Below are positions 52,571 through 61,456 of a DNA stretch of 64,000 nt, piece after piece. The notes beneath the pieces are model-generated. The model saw only the letters and a program-made list of their open reading frames with translations, was not told the origin of the DNA and ran no database searches. Numbering within the stretch: position 1 is the stretch's first letter; the number at the start of each line of letters is the position of its first letter. The position numbers and the translations under genes were made by a program. Where the stretch lies: assembly GCA_022827835.1 (NCBI GenBank), contig JAJEIO010000026.1:62001-126000 (forward strand), read 5' to 3'. This DNA comes from Candidatus Latescibacterota bacterium. Lineage in GTDB: Bacteria > Latescibacterota > UBA2968 > UBA8231.

Positions 52571-53173
52571 TTAGAAAGCCTCATCGTCTTGCGCTGACTG
52601 GGCTTCCTTCAGAATACGATCATAGCTAGTAGCGTAATATATTACAGTTAAGTAACTCTCAGAAGGTGAAAGTGCCATTGCATTTACAGAAATAACTCTA
52701 AGAGGATCATACCCTTCACCCCTGAGGGAATAATTCTTGAATAATACACGGTCGCCGTCTTGCAACGCCTGCAAAAAGTCGTCATCTCGATTCCAGCTAC
52801 TAGAGGACTTTAAATAGTCAAAAGTCCGAGCGGTTCCAGATTGATCTCCTGATACTGACTTATTTACAAGATGTCTGAGATTCTTTCCGTACTTGCCGTC
52901 TAGGGACTTAACAACACGGTCAAAGTTCGCTCGAATAGCCTGACCATACTTGTCGTTTTTATTAATCTTTCCCATCCCAGTGATGTTAAGTATTCCTAAC
53001 TCATCATGTACTGAAACAAGATAATAGGCAAATAGAGGATGGGGATTCGGGGGATCATCAACTCTGTATCTAGAAAGAATTCCACCTGTTACATTCAAGG
53101 GATCACCTAGAGCTATCCCCTGCAAGGGACCCGCCTCAAGCGCTAGTCCAAAAGGGGAAGGTGTATTACCCAT
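52571..53173 (-). CDS. Stand-alone copy of the helicase N-terminal domain, function unknown
   Basis: 200 aa. From its start to its end it aligns with residues 1 to about 190 of the helicase encoded just upstream: PFGLALEAGPLQGIALGDP, PPNPHPLFAYYLVSVHDELG, NDKYGQAIRANFDRVVKSL and NLRHLVNKSVSGDQSG. I recall similar small proteins of unknown function scattered in bacterial islands, with PP.PHP..YY and YG.NL.H blocks. It overlaps the helicase gene by 31 bp. The copied region includes the upstream leader and its palindrome. Confidence 0.8.
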   Translation of the reverse strand: MGNTPSPFGLALEAGPLQGIALGDPLNVTGGILSRYRVDDPPNPHPLFAYYLVSVHDELGILNITGMGKINKNDKYGQAIRANFDRVVKSLDGKYGKNLRHLVNKSVSGDQSGTARTFDYLKSSSSWNRDDDFLQALQDGDRVLFKNYSLRGEGYDPLRVISVNAMALSPSESYLTVIYYATSYDRILKEAQSAQDDEAF

Positions 53174-56031
53174 AACAACCTTGCGGGTTGGTTAGTAGAG
53201 CGTGAGAGCTCTACAGGGCCAGGGGGTTCAGAAGATGGCTTGGAAGGAGATGTAGCCGGTCGGGGACTTTCTTGATCTATGGGTGGTTTATCCGACATCC
53301 TCTTCTGATGCGATAAGTCGGTCGGACCACTGCCAATGGGACGTAACGTGTCAAGTTCACTACCCGGAACAACACGACCCTGCTGTTCCATCTTGTGCAG
53401 AATACTTCGCAGAAGCGAGCGCGATGGCAATTTCTTGTCTAGATGGGCCAGATTGGCCAGCACCACAAAATGTTCCTGCGCTCTACTAACCGCGACGCTG
53501 ATCAGACGCGCCCCAACATGGTCGGGCGGCACCCCCTGCACGAACTGTCCCAGAGCCTTATGTCCGCCGCTTTCGGGGATTTCGAACAGCACAACTCGAC
53601 GTTCGTCACCTTGAAAACGATGAACTGTTCCGCACTGCACTAATTTGTCGAGGCTCTCCTCTTTGAGTAGCTGTTGGATATGACGCGCCTGTGCGGAATA
53701 TGGTGTGCAGATACCGAGGTCGTGGTTGGTTTCTATTACGCCGTTCTGTCGAAGATGGCGCACAAAGTTCCTCACAAGCACTGCATGAATTTTGTTCAAG
53801 CGTGAACCTTTATCTAGGCTCTCGACCGGCAGAAGATCAGACGTATCGATGATCGTGAGAGGCTTTTCAAACGGATTTGGTGGCAAATGACCAGGTACCT
53901 TTTTTCGTCCTGGGGAGGTCCTCAGTTCACCTTCGTACATTGGCCCTGAGATAAGTCCACAGATATCAGGGTGCATCCGAAACTGCGTGTTCAGCATTAC
54001 TAGGCCGGGGGCATCGGTTTTTGTCCGTTCTGTTGCGGTGAAGGAATCGGGCCCTAGCTCTTGGAAGATTGCCTCCTGGTCGGTCTGCACAATAGATGGT
54101 ATCTGACGAAAATCACCCGAGATCACTACTCGCTCACTCGACAGACCAGCCGAGAACCATATCTCTGGTCGGGAAACCATTGACGCCTCGTCAACGATAA
54201 CCAAGTCAAATTGGCCGATTTCCTCTGTGAGGTACGCTTTAGTGCAGGTTGCCCCAACGATTCTCGCGTCCTTTAGCAGTGTCTTCCAAAGTGCTGCGAT
54301 CTCCTTCTTTGTTTTGCGTAGCTTGGTGACTAACCCATCGCGTTCCAGTTGTCGCCTTTTCTCTTCTAGCCCGGCTGAGCGCCGCTCCACAATCTCGTCG
54401 ATTGCTACATATTTACGATATTTGGAATCCAGTTTGTCATCGGCGATTCGGCCTAAACGAACAACTTTGTCCTCCTGCATGGCGGGGTGCTCAGGGGTAA
54501 GTGTTTCACAAATCTTATAGAGAACTTGATCTACAGCTTTGTTCGTGTTGGAGCAGATCAACGTTCGCTTCCCGCTGTTGAACGCCGAGTGCACAATAGC
54601 GCCTAACGTCATGGTTTTACCACAACCGGGAGGCCCCCAAATGAACGTTACTGCCTCTCTAAGCGCAGTTTGGTAGGCTTTACGCTGACTGTCTTCTAAT
54701 TCAGACCCGTCATCCGCTCGGATTGGACGAGGTGGCCTTTTTGGCAAGACACCCGGCTGAACCACCGCGTCAGCGAGAGTGCGATTAAACGTGATCCGCC
54801 CTTTATTGACCGCTTCTATTTTTCCCTTGAGTACTTCCAATAATCCAGTCTCATTGATCAGAAGCACGGCAGAGCGCACCTCGTCGCCGATGTCCTTCTT
54901 CAGGGCCAAGACCAGATGGCCATCCCCAATCGACACGATTGTTCCCTCAACCTGCTGCTGACCGACTTGAATCTCGACTTGGTCTTCCCGCTCCACCTTA
55001 TCGGTAAAAGGGAAACGGTAGAAAACGTCACCACCCGCTGCCTCGGTACGACGGCCCTCCTTAAGCTTATATCGTTTCTGACCCGTTCCAGTTTCCTTCA
55101 TTTCTCGGATTAGCTCTCCGAGAGCCGTAATGAAGCGATCTGGGAGATCCGCATCGGCTAATAGGTCCAATGAGACTTCCCGTTTAAGCGGCCGTTCATA
55201 TGCACTCGGTAAGCCCTTCGTTCCGGGAAGACGAATCCTGGGATGGGAAGAGGCCTTAGATAGTGGCTTGGGAGGTGGCGCGGATGTCTGGAGCTTTGCC
55301 GGGTCTATGGGCGGAGTATCGGCTCTGGCCGGGTTGTACTTGCGGGTCTTCTGTTTGTCTTTCCCTAGTTTCTGAGATTTTTTGCGCTCCGTGTAGGCTT
55401 TCTTATAGCATTCGTTGCAGGAAGAAAGTATTGGGGATTCTTTGTGCATGCCGCATTGTGGGCACTTACTAAGAGCGCTTTCATAGCTAGTAGCTTTATA
55501 GGTTACAGTTAAGTAACCCTCATAATAGATAATTACTCCTGTTGTTACAGAAATCGTAGAAAGAGGATCGTATCCCTCAAGAAAATAATGCTTGGATAAT
55601 ACACGATCTCCGTCTTTCAACGCCCGCCAAAAGTCGTTGTCGCGGTTATAGATACTAGAGGGTGTTAAAAAGTCAAGAGTCTGAGCGATTCCAGATTGAT
55701 CTCTTGGTACTGACTTATTCACAATATGTCTGAGATTTGCCCCGTACTCGCCGTATAGGGACTTAACAACACGGTCAAAGGCGCCCCGAGCAGCCTGACC
55801 ATATTTATCATTTTTACTATCACCAATCTTTGCCGACCCCTGGATCTTAAGTATTCCTAATTCATCATGTACTAAGACTCTATAATAGTCTAATAGGGGA
55901 TGAGGGTTCGGGGGATTAACTCTGTATAGGGGCAGAAATCTTTCTCCTGTATCAGAGGGCTCACCTAAATCTATACCCTGCAAGGGGCCTGCTTCAAGCG
56001 GCAGTCCAAAAGGAGCGGTCGCATTACTCAT
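53143..56031 (-). CDS. SF1 (UPF1/DNA2-like) helicase with a duplicated N-terminal domain and a zinc ribbon
   Basis: 962 aa. Residues 1-190 are the domain found again in the neighbouring 200-aa protein. Next is a zinc ribbon (CPQCGMHKES ... CNEC, about 195-215), then a basic/proline-rich linker. The helicase core begins near 440: Walker A WGPPGCGKTMTLG (about 465), motif II VIVDEASMVSR (about 611), motif III GDFRQIPS, motif IV NTQFRMHPD, CTPYSAQA, motif V TVHRFQGDE, and motif VI VAVSRAQE. A C-terminal low-complexity tail follows; its final 15 or so codons come from the duplicated leader of the next gene. AGGA lies eight bases before the ATG. Probably acts on nucleic acid in defence or RNA/DNA quality control. 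Confidence 0.85.
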   Translation of the reverse strand: MSNATAPFGLPLEAGPLQGIDLGEPSDTGERFLPLYRVNPPNPHPLLDYYRVLVHDELGILKIQGSAKIGDSKNDKYGQAARGAFDRVVKSLYGEYGANLRHIVNKSVPRDQSGIAQTLDFLTPSSIYNRDNDFWRALKDGDRVLSKHYFLEGYDPLSTISVTTGVIIYYEGYLTVTYKATSYESALSKCPQCGMHKESPILSSCNECYKKAYTERKKSQKLGKDKQKTRKYNPARADTPPIDPAKLQTSAPPPKPLSKASSHPRIRLPGTKGLPSAYERPLKREVSLDLLADADLPDRFITALGELIREMKETGTGQKRYKLKEGRRTEAAGGDVFYRFPFTDKVEREDQVEIQVGQQQVEGTIVSIGDGHLVLALKKDIGDEVRSAVLLINETGLLEVLKGKIEAVNKGRITFNRTLADAVVQPGVLPKRPPRPIRADDGSELEDSQRKAYQTALREAVTFIWGPPGCGKTMTLGAIVHSAFNSGKRTLICSNTNKAVDQVLYKICETLTPEHPAMQEDKVVRLGRIADDKLDSKYRKYVAIDEIVERRSAGLEEKRRQLERDGLVTKLRKTKKEIAALWKTLLKDARIVGATCTKAYLTEEIGQFDLVIVDEASMVSRPEIWFSAGLSSERVVISGDFRQIPSIVQTDQEAIFQELGPDSFTATERTKTDAPGLVMLNTQFRMHPDICGLISGPMYEGELRTSPGRKKVPGHLPPNPFEKPLTIIDTSDLLPVESLDKGSRLNKIHAVLVRNFVRHLRQNGVIETNHDLGICTPYSAQARHIQQLLKEESLDKLVQCGTVHRFQGDERRVVLFEIPESGGHKALGQFVQGVPPDHVGARLISVAVSRAQEHFVVLANLAHLDKKLPSRSLLRSILHKMEQQGRVVPGSELDTLRPIGSGPTDLSHQKRMSDKPPIDQESPRPATSPSKPSSEPPGPVELSRSTNQPARLLWVIHLPLLD
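53196..53213. promoter_or_regulatory. Palindrome copy 2: TAGAGC-N6-GCTCTA
   Basis: A perfect 6-bp inverted repeat 22 bp upstream of the stand-alone domain gene, lying inside the 3' end of the helicase gene. The same palindrome stands at the same distance from the helicase start. Confidence 0.5.
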
Positions 56032-56052
56032 AACAATTCCTGCGGGTGGTAG

Positions 56053-56070
56053 TAGAGCGTGAGGGCTCTA
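56053..56070. promoter_or_regulatory. Palindrome copy 1: TAGAGC-N6-GCTCTA upstream of the helicase
   Basis: A perfect inverted repeat 21 bp upstream of the helicase ATG, with the same sequence and spacing as copy 2. It could be an operator or a hairpin in the leader RNA. Its conservation across the duplication suggests function, or simply a recent duplication. Confidence 0.5.
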
Positions 56071-56294
56071 GGTTAGGTTGAGAAAAAAGAATAAGCAAGC
56101 TGGTTTTATTCCGATCAAGTGCCTATGACCTATCGGGGCAAAATTTCGGCTAAATGTCCGGCCATGAGGTATAGGTTTCACACAGTAGGAGTCAAGCCAG
56201 TGAGTGGCATCGCCTTGCGCAAACGGATTGCATTTGCTGCGCTTACAGACGTATTCTGACCTGCCGACGACCTCACCCCAGTTAGCATCCGTTG

Positions 56295-57842
56295 TCACGC
56301 CCGCTCCACGTCAAACGCCGCGATGTTGCGCTCATCCTTGCTAAACTCCACAGCGATCAGGTGAATCGGTTGTCCCAAGGCGCGGTACTTATCCGCATAG
56401 CGCCGCTCCTGTAACTGCGCCATCGCCGCACCCGCTGACGCCATCTCGACTACCTTGAACTCGAACAGATAGACGTGGTTGTTGAACAGAACCGCCATGT
56501 CCAAGCAGCCGTGGCTGCTGCTGTCCTCCACCGCGATGTTCAGCCCTAGCCCCGCGAAATAGGAGTAGAATACGCTGGCGTAGTAGCCCTCGTAGCGGGC
56601 GATGTCGTTGTTGGTGTACCATTCGTAGGGAATGCTGGCGAAAAAGGCGTGGAACAGCGTCTCTAGCCCGGCGAAGTCGTTGGCTTCTAATAGCCTATAT
56701 AGCTGTGTGCTGTTGGCCATCTGCCGCGTCGAGTCCTTCACCAAGTAGCGCAGCAAACTGCGATTGAGGCTCTGGCGCACCTCGCGGTTGGGATAGCCCA
56801 AACGATAGACTGGCTCACCGCCTAAGTCCTCCTCGTCGGTGATCGTCAGGTAGCCAGTCTGGAACAACAGGGCCTCGGTGGCGATGGCATCGACATCGAA
56901 GGTCAATAACAGATCACTGCTGCTGAGCATCGCCTCGAGTTCGAGGGAACTGACGCGGCGCTGGCATAGCGTTTCGACCAAGAACGCCGGCGTCTTGGTC
57001 TCGAACCAGTACGCACCAAACTGGCGCTTGTCGAACAGTAGCAAGATGTCGAAGGGGTTGTACACCTTCTCGTCGCCGAGCCAACTATAGCCATTGTACC
57101 GGTCGCGGATCTGGTCCCGGTCCAAGCCCGGCAACTCCGGCGCGAACACTCGGTCCAAGTCCGCGTCCGTGTAGCCGCAGATAGCCGAATAGCACGGGTC
57201 CAAGGTGATGTCGGTGAGATTGTTGAGGCCGGAAAATAGGCTGCCCTTGAAAAACTTGCTCACCCCAGTGAGGAACGTGAATTGGATATGCGCGTCGCTG
57301 TCCTTGATGACCGAATACAGGCCAAGCAGAAAGTCGCGATGGGCACGGGCGACCTCCGGCAGCTCCAGCGCATCTAAAATCGGCTTGTCGTATTCGTCGA
57401 TCAGCACGGCGACCGGTTGCCCGGCTTGGTCGTGTAGGGCCTCTAGCAGAAAGGCAAAACGGCCGGGTGCCGTGGCGTACTCGGAGACAATCCCCGCCCG
57501 GCGTTCGGCCGCGGCGAGTTGCTCCATGAGCGTGGCCTCTAAGTAATCGGGTTCTTTGAAGTTGCCGCTGCCAAAGCTGAGGCGCAGCACCGGATGGCGA
57601 ATTGACCAGTCCCAACGGTCGTGAATGTACAGTCCCTTGAACAGCGGCTCGTTGCCCTCGAACAACTCTTTCAAGGTGTCTAAAAACAGGCTCTTGCCGA
57701 AGCGCCGTGGACGCGACAGGAAGTAGTGATTACCCTCGTCGAGCAGCCGGCCGATGTAGCCGGTCTTATCGACGTAGTAGCAGTCCTCCGCTCGAATTTT
57801 ATGGAAGGTCTGAATGCCGATGGGCAGTCTGCGTTTGCTCAT
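56295..57842 (-). CDS. AAA-ATPase-like / PD-(D/E)XK nuclease protein (AAA-ATPase_like + DUF1703)
   Basis: 515 aa from the ATG at 57842. N-terminus LPIGIQTFHKIRAEDCYYVD, then FLSRPRRFGKSLFLDTLKEL as a P-loop-like motif, VAVLIDEYDKPILDAL (Walker B) and LTGVSKFFKGSLFSGLNN complete the AAA-ATPase_like domain. The C-terminal PD-(D/E)XK-like end has CLDMAVLFNNHVYLFEFKVV, with the D-x-n-E-x-K pattern. These multi-copy proteins are common in Bacteroidetes-like and uncultured genomes; their role is unknown, and mobile-element or defence functions have been proposed. Confidence 0.9.
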   Translation of the reverse strand: MSKRRLPIGIQTFHKIRAEDCYYVDKTGYIGRLLDEGNHYFLSRPRRFGKSLFLDTLKELFEGNEPLFKGLYIHDRWDWSIRHPVLRLSFGSGNFKEPDYLEATLMEQLAAAERRAGIVSEYATAPGRFAFLLEALHDQAGQPVAVLIDEYDKPILDALELPEVARAHRDFLLGLYSVIKDSDAHIQFTFLTGVSKFFKGSLFSGLNNLTDITLDPCYSAICGYTDADLDRVFAPELPGLDRDQIRDRYNGYSWLGDEKVYNPFDILLLFDKRQFGAYWFETKTPAFLVETLCQRRVSSLELEAMLSSSDLLLTFDVDAIATEALLFQTGYLTITDEEDLGGEPVYRLGYPNREVRQSLNRSLLRYLVKDSTRQMANSTQLYRLLEANDFAGLETLFHAFFASIPYEWYTNNDIARYEGYYASVFYSYFAGLGLNIAVEDSSSHGCLDMAVLFNNHVYLFEFKVVEMASAGAAMAQLQERRYADKYRALGQPIHLIAVEFSKDERNIAAFDVERA

Positions 57843-58009
57843 GGCTATCTCCTTAGCTTTTGATCTGCTTGCGGCCACTTCAGCGCAGAGTTGTGCGATG
57901 GCTTTGGTAGGGCTGGCTGGGTCCTCGTATTATCTTAATGGTCGGCGTCAGCGTACTCAATATCGACGAGAGTACAAAATAGCGTCAAGCCCAAGCAAGA
58001 GGAGAGCAC

Positions 58010-58102
58010 ATGGATGATCCGCAAATGGACGTAGATGGACGCAGAATAGAAATGAGACGATCCGCGGCTCGAATCGTTCAATCGTGTAGGATTACTATAT
58101 GA
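58010..58102 (+). CDS. Possible 30-aa leader ORF coupled to the P450 gene
   Basis: An ATG preceded by AGAGGAGAG (about five bases before it) opens a 30-codon frame, beginning MDDPQMDVDGRRIEM and rich in Arg. It ends with a TGA that overlaps the P450 ATG (ATGA). The strong ribosome site and the overlap suggest translational coupling; the peptide itself may be unimportant. Chance cannot be excluded. Confidence 0.35.
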   Translation: MDDPQMDVDGRRIEMRRSAARIVQSCRITI

Positions 58103-59370
58103 GCGGTCCGATTGGGCGTCTCGCCAAGCTCGCGCGCAAGGCCGTAGAGCCGATTGCGATCAAGGCGTTGCTGGCGCGGGAGCGGCTTGAATCGGGGGTT
58201 TCCTACCATCCCGGCTCAGCCGAGATCCTAGCGGACCCATATCCAAAGTACGCCCAGATGCGACAGCAGGACCCCGTGCATCGGATGAGGCTGTTGGACG
58301 GGTGGGCATTGACGCGCTACAAAGACTGCGACGCGGTTTTGCGGGACCACGCCCGATTCTCGAATGCCATCCCCAGCGTGGTGCGCGAACAGACCGGCCT
58401 CATCAGCCTGCTGCACCAAGATCCGCCCGAGCACACGCGCCTGCGGGCACTCGTCTCGCAGGTGTTCACGCCACGCGCCATTGAAAAGTTGCGCTTTAGA
58501 GTGGAACAGACCGCCGAACAGTTGCTCGACGCGGTCGCCGGCCAGCCCAGCTTCGACCTGATCGCTGCTTTGGCGTACCCTTTGCCGATCACGATCATCG
58601 CCGACATGATGGGCGTCCCGCCCAAAGACATGGACCGCTTCAAGGATTGGTCCAACGACCTCGCGCTCAGCGTTGAACCGTTTTTACCTGAAGACGCAAT
58701 CGAGCGCGTTGGACGCGCCGCGGAAGAATTGACCGAGTACTTTGAGTCCATCATCGCCGTGCGGCGACAGGAGCCGAGGGACGATCTAATCAGCGTCCTG
58801 CTAGCCGCTGAAGAGGAAGGCAGCAAGCTGACGCACGACGAACTCATCAAGACGCTAATGCTGTTGCTAGTTGCCGGGAACGAAACGACTCGGAACCTGA
58901 TCGGCAACGGCATGTTGGCGCTGCTGTCGAACCCAGATCAACTGCAACGCCTGCGGCACAACCCGGACTTGCTGAATTCAGCCGTCAGGGAACTTTTGCG
59001 CTACGACCCGCCGGTTCAGCTCGACGGGCGGGTTGTGCGCCAGGATGTGGAGATTAGCGGCAAGCACATTCGCGCTGGGCAACTGGTCATTTCTTTAATC
59101 GGCGCAGCCAACCGCGACCCAGCAGTCTTTGAACAGCCGGACATGCTGGACATTGGCCGCAAGGGCACGAGCCACCTCTCATTCGGCCGCGGCATCCACT
59201 ACTGCTTGGGCGCGTCGTTGGCCGAGATGGAAGGCCGCATTGCGTTCAAGACCATACTGCGGCGGTTTCGGTCGCTGCGCTTGGCGGGCGAGCCGAAGCG
59301 CCGGGAGCAAATCAGCTTGCGTGGAGTAGAGGAACTCTGGGTCGAGGTGGAGGCGGGATCAGACAGGTGA
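58099..59370 (+). CDS. Cytochrome P450
   Basis: 423 aa, bacterial soluble type. I-helix LLVAGNETTRNLIGNGM (about residue 260), ExxR in VRELLRYDPPVQLDGR (about 297), and the heme loop HLSFGRGIHYCLGASLAEME with Cys near 368. PEHTRLRALVSQVFTPRAIE belongs to the CYP107/CYP105-like bacterial groups. It hydroxylates an unidentified substrate and needs a ferredoxin, none of which is encoded nearby. AGGA is eight bases upstream. Confidence 0.95.
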   Translation: MSGPIGRLAKLARKAVEPIAIKALLARERLESGVSYHPGSAEILADPYPKYAQMRQQDPVHRMRLLDGWALTRYKDCDAVLRDHARFSNAIPSVVREQTGLISLLHQDPPEHTRLRALVSQVFTPRAIEKLRFRVEQTAEQLLDAVAGQPSFDLIAALAYPLPITIIADMMGVPPKDMDRFKDWSNDLALSVEPFLPEDAIERVGRAAEELTEYFESIIAVRRQEPRDDLISVLLAAEEEGSKLTHDELIKTLMLLLVAGNETTRNLIGNGMLALLSNPDQLQRLRHNPDLLNSAVRELLRYDPPVQLDGRVVRQDVEISGKHIRAGQLVISLIGAANRDPAVFEQPDMLDIGRKGTSHLSFGRGIHYCLGASLAEMEGRIAFKTILRRFRSLRLAGEPKRREQISLRGVEELWVEVEAGSDR

Positions 59371-59394
59371 ATGTGCATGTTGGCACTTACTATA

Positions 59395-59742
59395 ATGCGT
59401 AAGCTGCGCGGGGCGGTCATCTGCGCCGTGTTAATCGGGGGATGTGCGCTGATCGCCGCGCCGGCTACATCCCCGGAACCCTCGCCCAAGGCCGCGCAGC
59501 TTTTGGCTGAGGGAGGCTATGTGGAGGCGCACTTGATGCGCCGCTTTGCCGAGGGGGGCTTGTTGGTGCGGTTGCCGGACAGGACTGTCTGGTTGCTCGA
59601 CCCCAAAAAGCATTGCTCTTGGTGCTGGATCTACGTCGGTCAGACGGTATGGGTCAAGCTGGGCGAACAATCGGCCACGCTCCTCAACTCCAAGGGCGAG
59701 ACGGCCGAGTGTTGGAACGGCGGACAGATGAGCAAGTACTAA
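59395..59742 (+). CDS. Small secreted protein or lipoprotein of unknown function
   Basis: 115 aa from the ATG at 59395; an ATG at 59371, right after the P450 stop, gives eight more residues. The N-terminus RKLRGAVICAVLIGGCALI looks like a lipoprotein signal. The middle has a CSWCW motif near residue 80, and the rest repeats short strands (GGLLVRLPDRTVWLLDPKK, GQTVWVKLGEQSATLLNSKG). No family recognised. Its stop abuts that of the convergent deacylase gene. Confidence 0.6.
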   Translation: MRKLRGAVICAVLIGGCALIAAPATSPEPSPKAAQLLAEGGYVEAHLMRRFAEGGLLVRLPDRTVWLLDPKKHCSWCWIYVGQTVWVKLGEQSATLLNSKGETAECWNGGQMSKY

Positions 59743-61311
59743 TCAGCCCTTGAACTTTAAGTAGCGGCCCGGCCAAGTCGGCCCCAAGTCTTCGACTGCA
59801 TGTCCGTTGCGGACGATGGGAACTCCGTTGACGAGGACGTGCTCGACGCCGACCGAGTACTGGTGAGGGTCGGCGTACGTGGCGCAATCCGCAACAGTGG
59901 CCGCGTCAAAAACGACTAAGTCCGCGTAGAAGTCCTCGGCGATTTGTCCCCGTTGCGTCAGCCCAAATCGCGATGCCGGGTGGGCGCTTAACTTGTACAC
60001 CGCATCTTCGAGCGAGAAGAGCTTGTGGTCTCGCACGCAAGGCCCCAACAGGCGCGCGGCCGATCCGTATAAACGCGGGTGAACCGCGCCGTCGGGGAAG
60101 TAAATCCCGTCGCTGCCCAGCATGTATTTTTCGTGCGACAGAAAGGGATGCACCAAGGCGTCGTCGCCGTGGTGGAAGACGAGGAGGACTGCCAGGTTTT
60201 CCTCGATCAGCAGATCGCAGAGCGCGTCGGTCGGGGGTGCGTCGGCCTGCTGGACGTATTCGTCTATAGTGCGACCGATAAAGTGGGCGTTGTCCCGCCC
60301 GGGCAGCCAGGCAATGGTCATACGGTCAAGGGGGTTGGCGTAGCGGTCGAGGACGCGGGCGAAGCGGCGGCGGATCGCGGGATCGTTGAGTTTGGGCAAG
60401 ACGCCTAACGGGCCGTCCTCCCACACCTCATAGGGCAACATGAAGTTGAGCATGGTCGAGCCGGGCAGGTACGGGTACACGTCGAAGCTGAAGTCCACCT
60501 CGTTGACCGCGACTTGGTCCACGTACGATAGTAATTCGTCGATTTGCTGGGGGGAGGTGCCCTTGAAGTGGGAAATGTGGACCGGGACGCCGGCGCGGCG
60601 GCCGATCTCGACGGCTTCTTGCACGCCGGCGAGGGTGCCTTTTTTGTAGCGCACGTGAGTGGCGTAGAGGCCCTGTTGGGCCGCCATGGCGGTGCAGGCT
60701 TCGACGAGTTCGTCGGTGGTGGCAAAGCATTCGGCGATGTAGTCGAGTCCGGTTGAAATGCCGACCGCACCTTCGGCCATGCCGCGCTCGACTCCGGCGA
60801 GAATTTCTTCCATTTGCACGTCGTCGGGGACGCGGCGGTCCCAGCCGCAGGCCATGGCCCGCAGGTGGGCATAGGGGAGGTGGGTGATGGTGTTTTGCGC
60901 GGTGCGGCCGTCGAGTAGCTGCATGTAATCGGCGAGGCTCTCCCAGCCTGAGTAGTGGCTTTGCATTAGGCCGTTGAGGGCGCGCATGTAGTAGAGCCAA
61001 TGGGCGCGAGTGGTGGCGTCAACCGGGGCATAGGAGATGCCGTCGGCCATGAGGACTTCAGTAGTAAAGCCTTGGAGGGTCTTGGGGAGGAAGTTGGGCT
61101 TTTGCAAGAGCCAGCCGTCGGAGTGATTGTGGACATCGACAAAGCCTGGGGCGACGATTTTGCCTTGGGCGTCGATGCTGTGCTGTGATTCAGTGTCGCC
61201 GAGGTCGCCGATGGCCGCGATGCGGTCGGCGCGGAGGCCGATGTCCGCGGTATAGCGGTCGGCGCGGGTGCCGTCGATGATGGTGCCGTTGCGAATGATC
61301 AAGTCGAACAA
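59743..61311 (-). CDS. N-acyl-D-amino-acid deacylase (D-aminoacylase) family amidohydrolase
   Basis: 522 aa from a TTG at 61311, chosen since AGGAG lies seven bases before it and it opens with FDLIIRNGTIIDG; the longer frame lacks a ribosome site. Metal-binding VAPGFVDVHNHSD, then RYKKGTLAGVQEAVEIGRR, VPVHISHFKGTSPQQ and FLSHEKYMLGSDGIYFPDG are D-aminoacylase blocks. The end holds the composite beta-domain (EDFYADLVVFDAATV). It would release D-amino acids from N-acyl forms, a match for the D-amino-acid dehydrogenase-like enzyme at 16653-17903. Confidence 0.88.
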   Translation of the reverse strand: MFDLIIRNGTIIDGTRADRYTADIGLRADRIAAIGDLGDTESQHSIDAQGKIVAPGFVDVHNHSDGWLLQKPNFLPKTLQGFTTEVLMADGISYAPVDATTRAHWLYYMRALNGLMQSHYSGWESLADYMQLLDGRTAQNTITHLPYAHLRAMACGWDRRVPDDVQMEEILAGVERGMAEGAVGISTGLDYIAECFATTDELVEACTAMAAQQGLYATHVRYKKGTLAGVQEAVEIGRRAGVPVHISHFKGTSPQQIDELLSYVDQVAVNEVDFSFDVYPYLPGSTMLNFMLPYEVWEDGPLGVLPKLNDPAIRRRFARVLDRYANPLDRMTIAWLPGRDNAHFIGRTIDEYVQQADAPPTDALCDLLIEENLAVLLVFHHGDDALVHPFLSHEKYMLGSDGIYFPDGAVHPRLYGSAARLLGPCVRDHKLFSLEDAVYKLSAHPASRFGLTQRGQIAEDFYADLVVFDAATVADCATYADPHQYSVGVEHVLVNGVPIVRNGHAVEDLGPTWPGRYLKFKG

Positions 61312-61456
61312 GACAGGTCTCCTGTGGGCCGCAGAGTGAAAAAAGGTGCCGGTCAATCTAGGCGGCTGGACGTAGCATCGCAAGCGGTGTCATGCTGGAC
61401 GCGGGCAGACCTTTTTTGCATGTTATCGCGCCGACACTTCGCAGAAAGGATGCCGA

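Noticed and set aside
56068..56298. 76-codon minus-strand frame between the helicase and the AAA/PD-(D/E)XK gene
   Set aside because: No ribosome site, no recognisable motif and the end is a run of hydrophobics from leader DNA. Probably non-coding.
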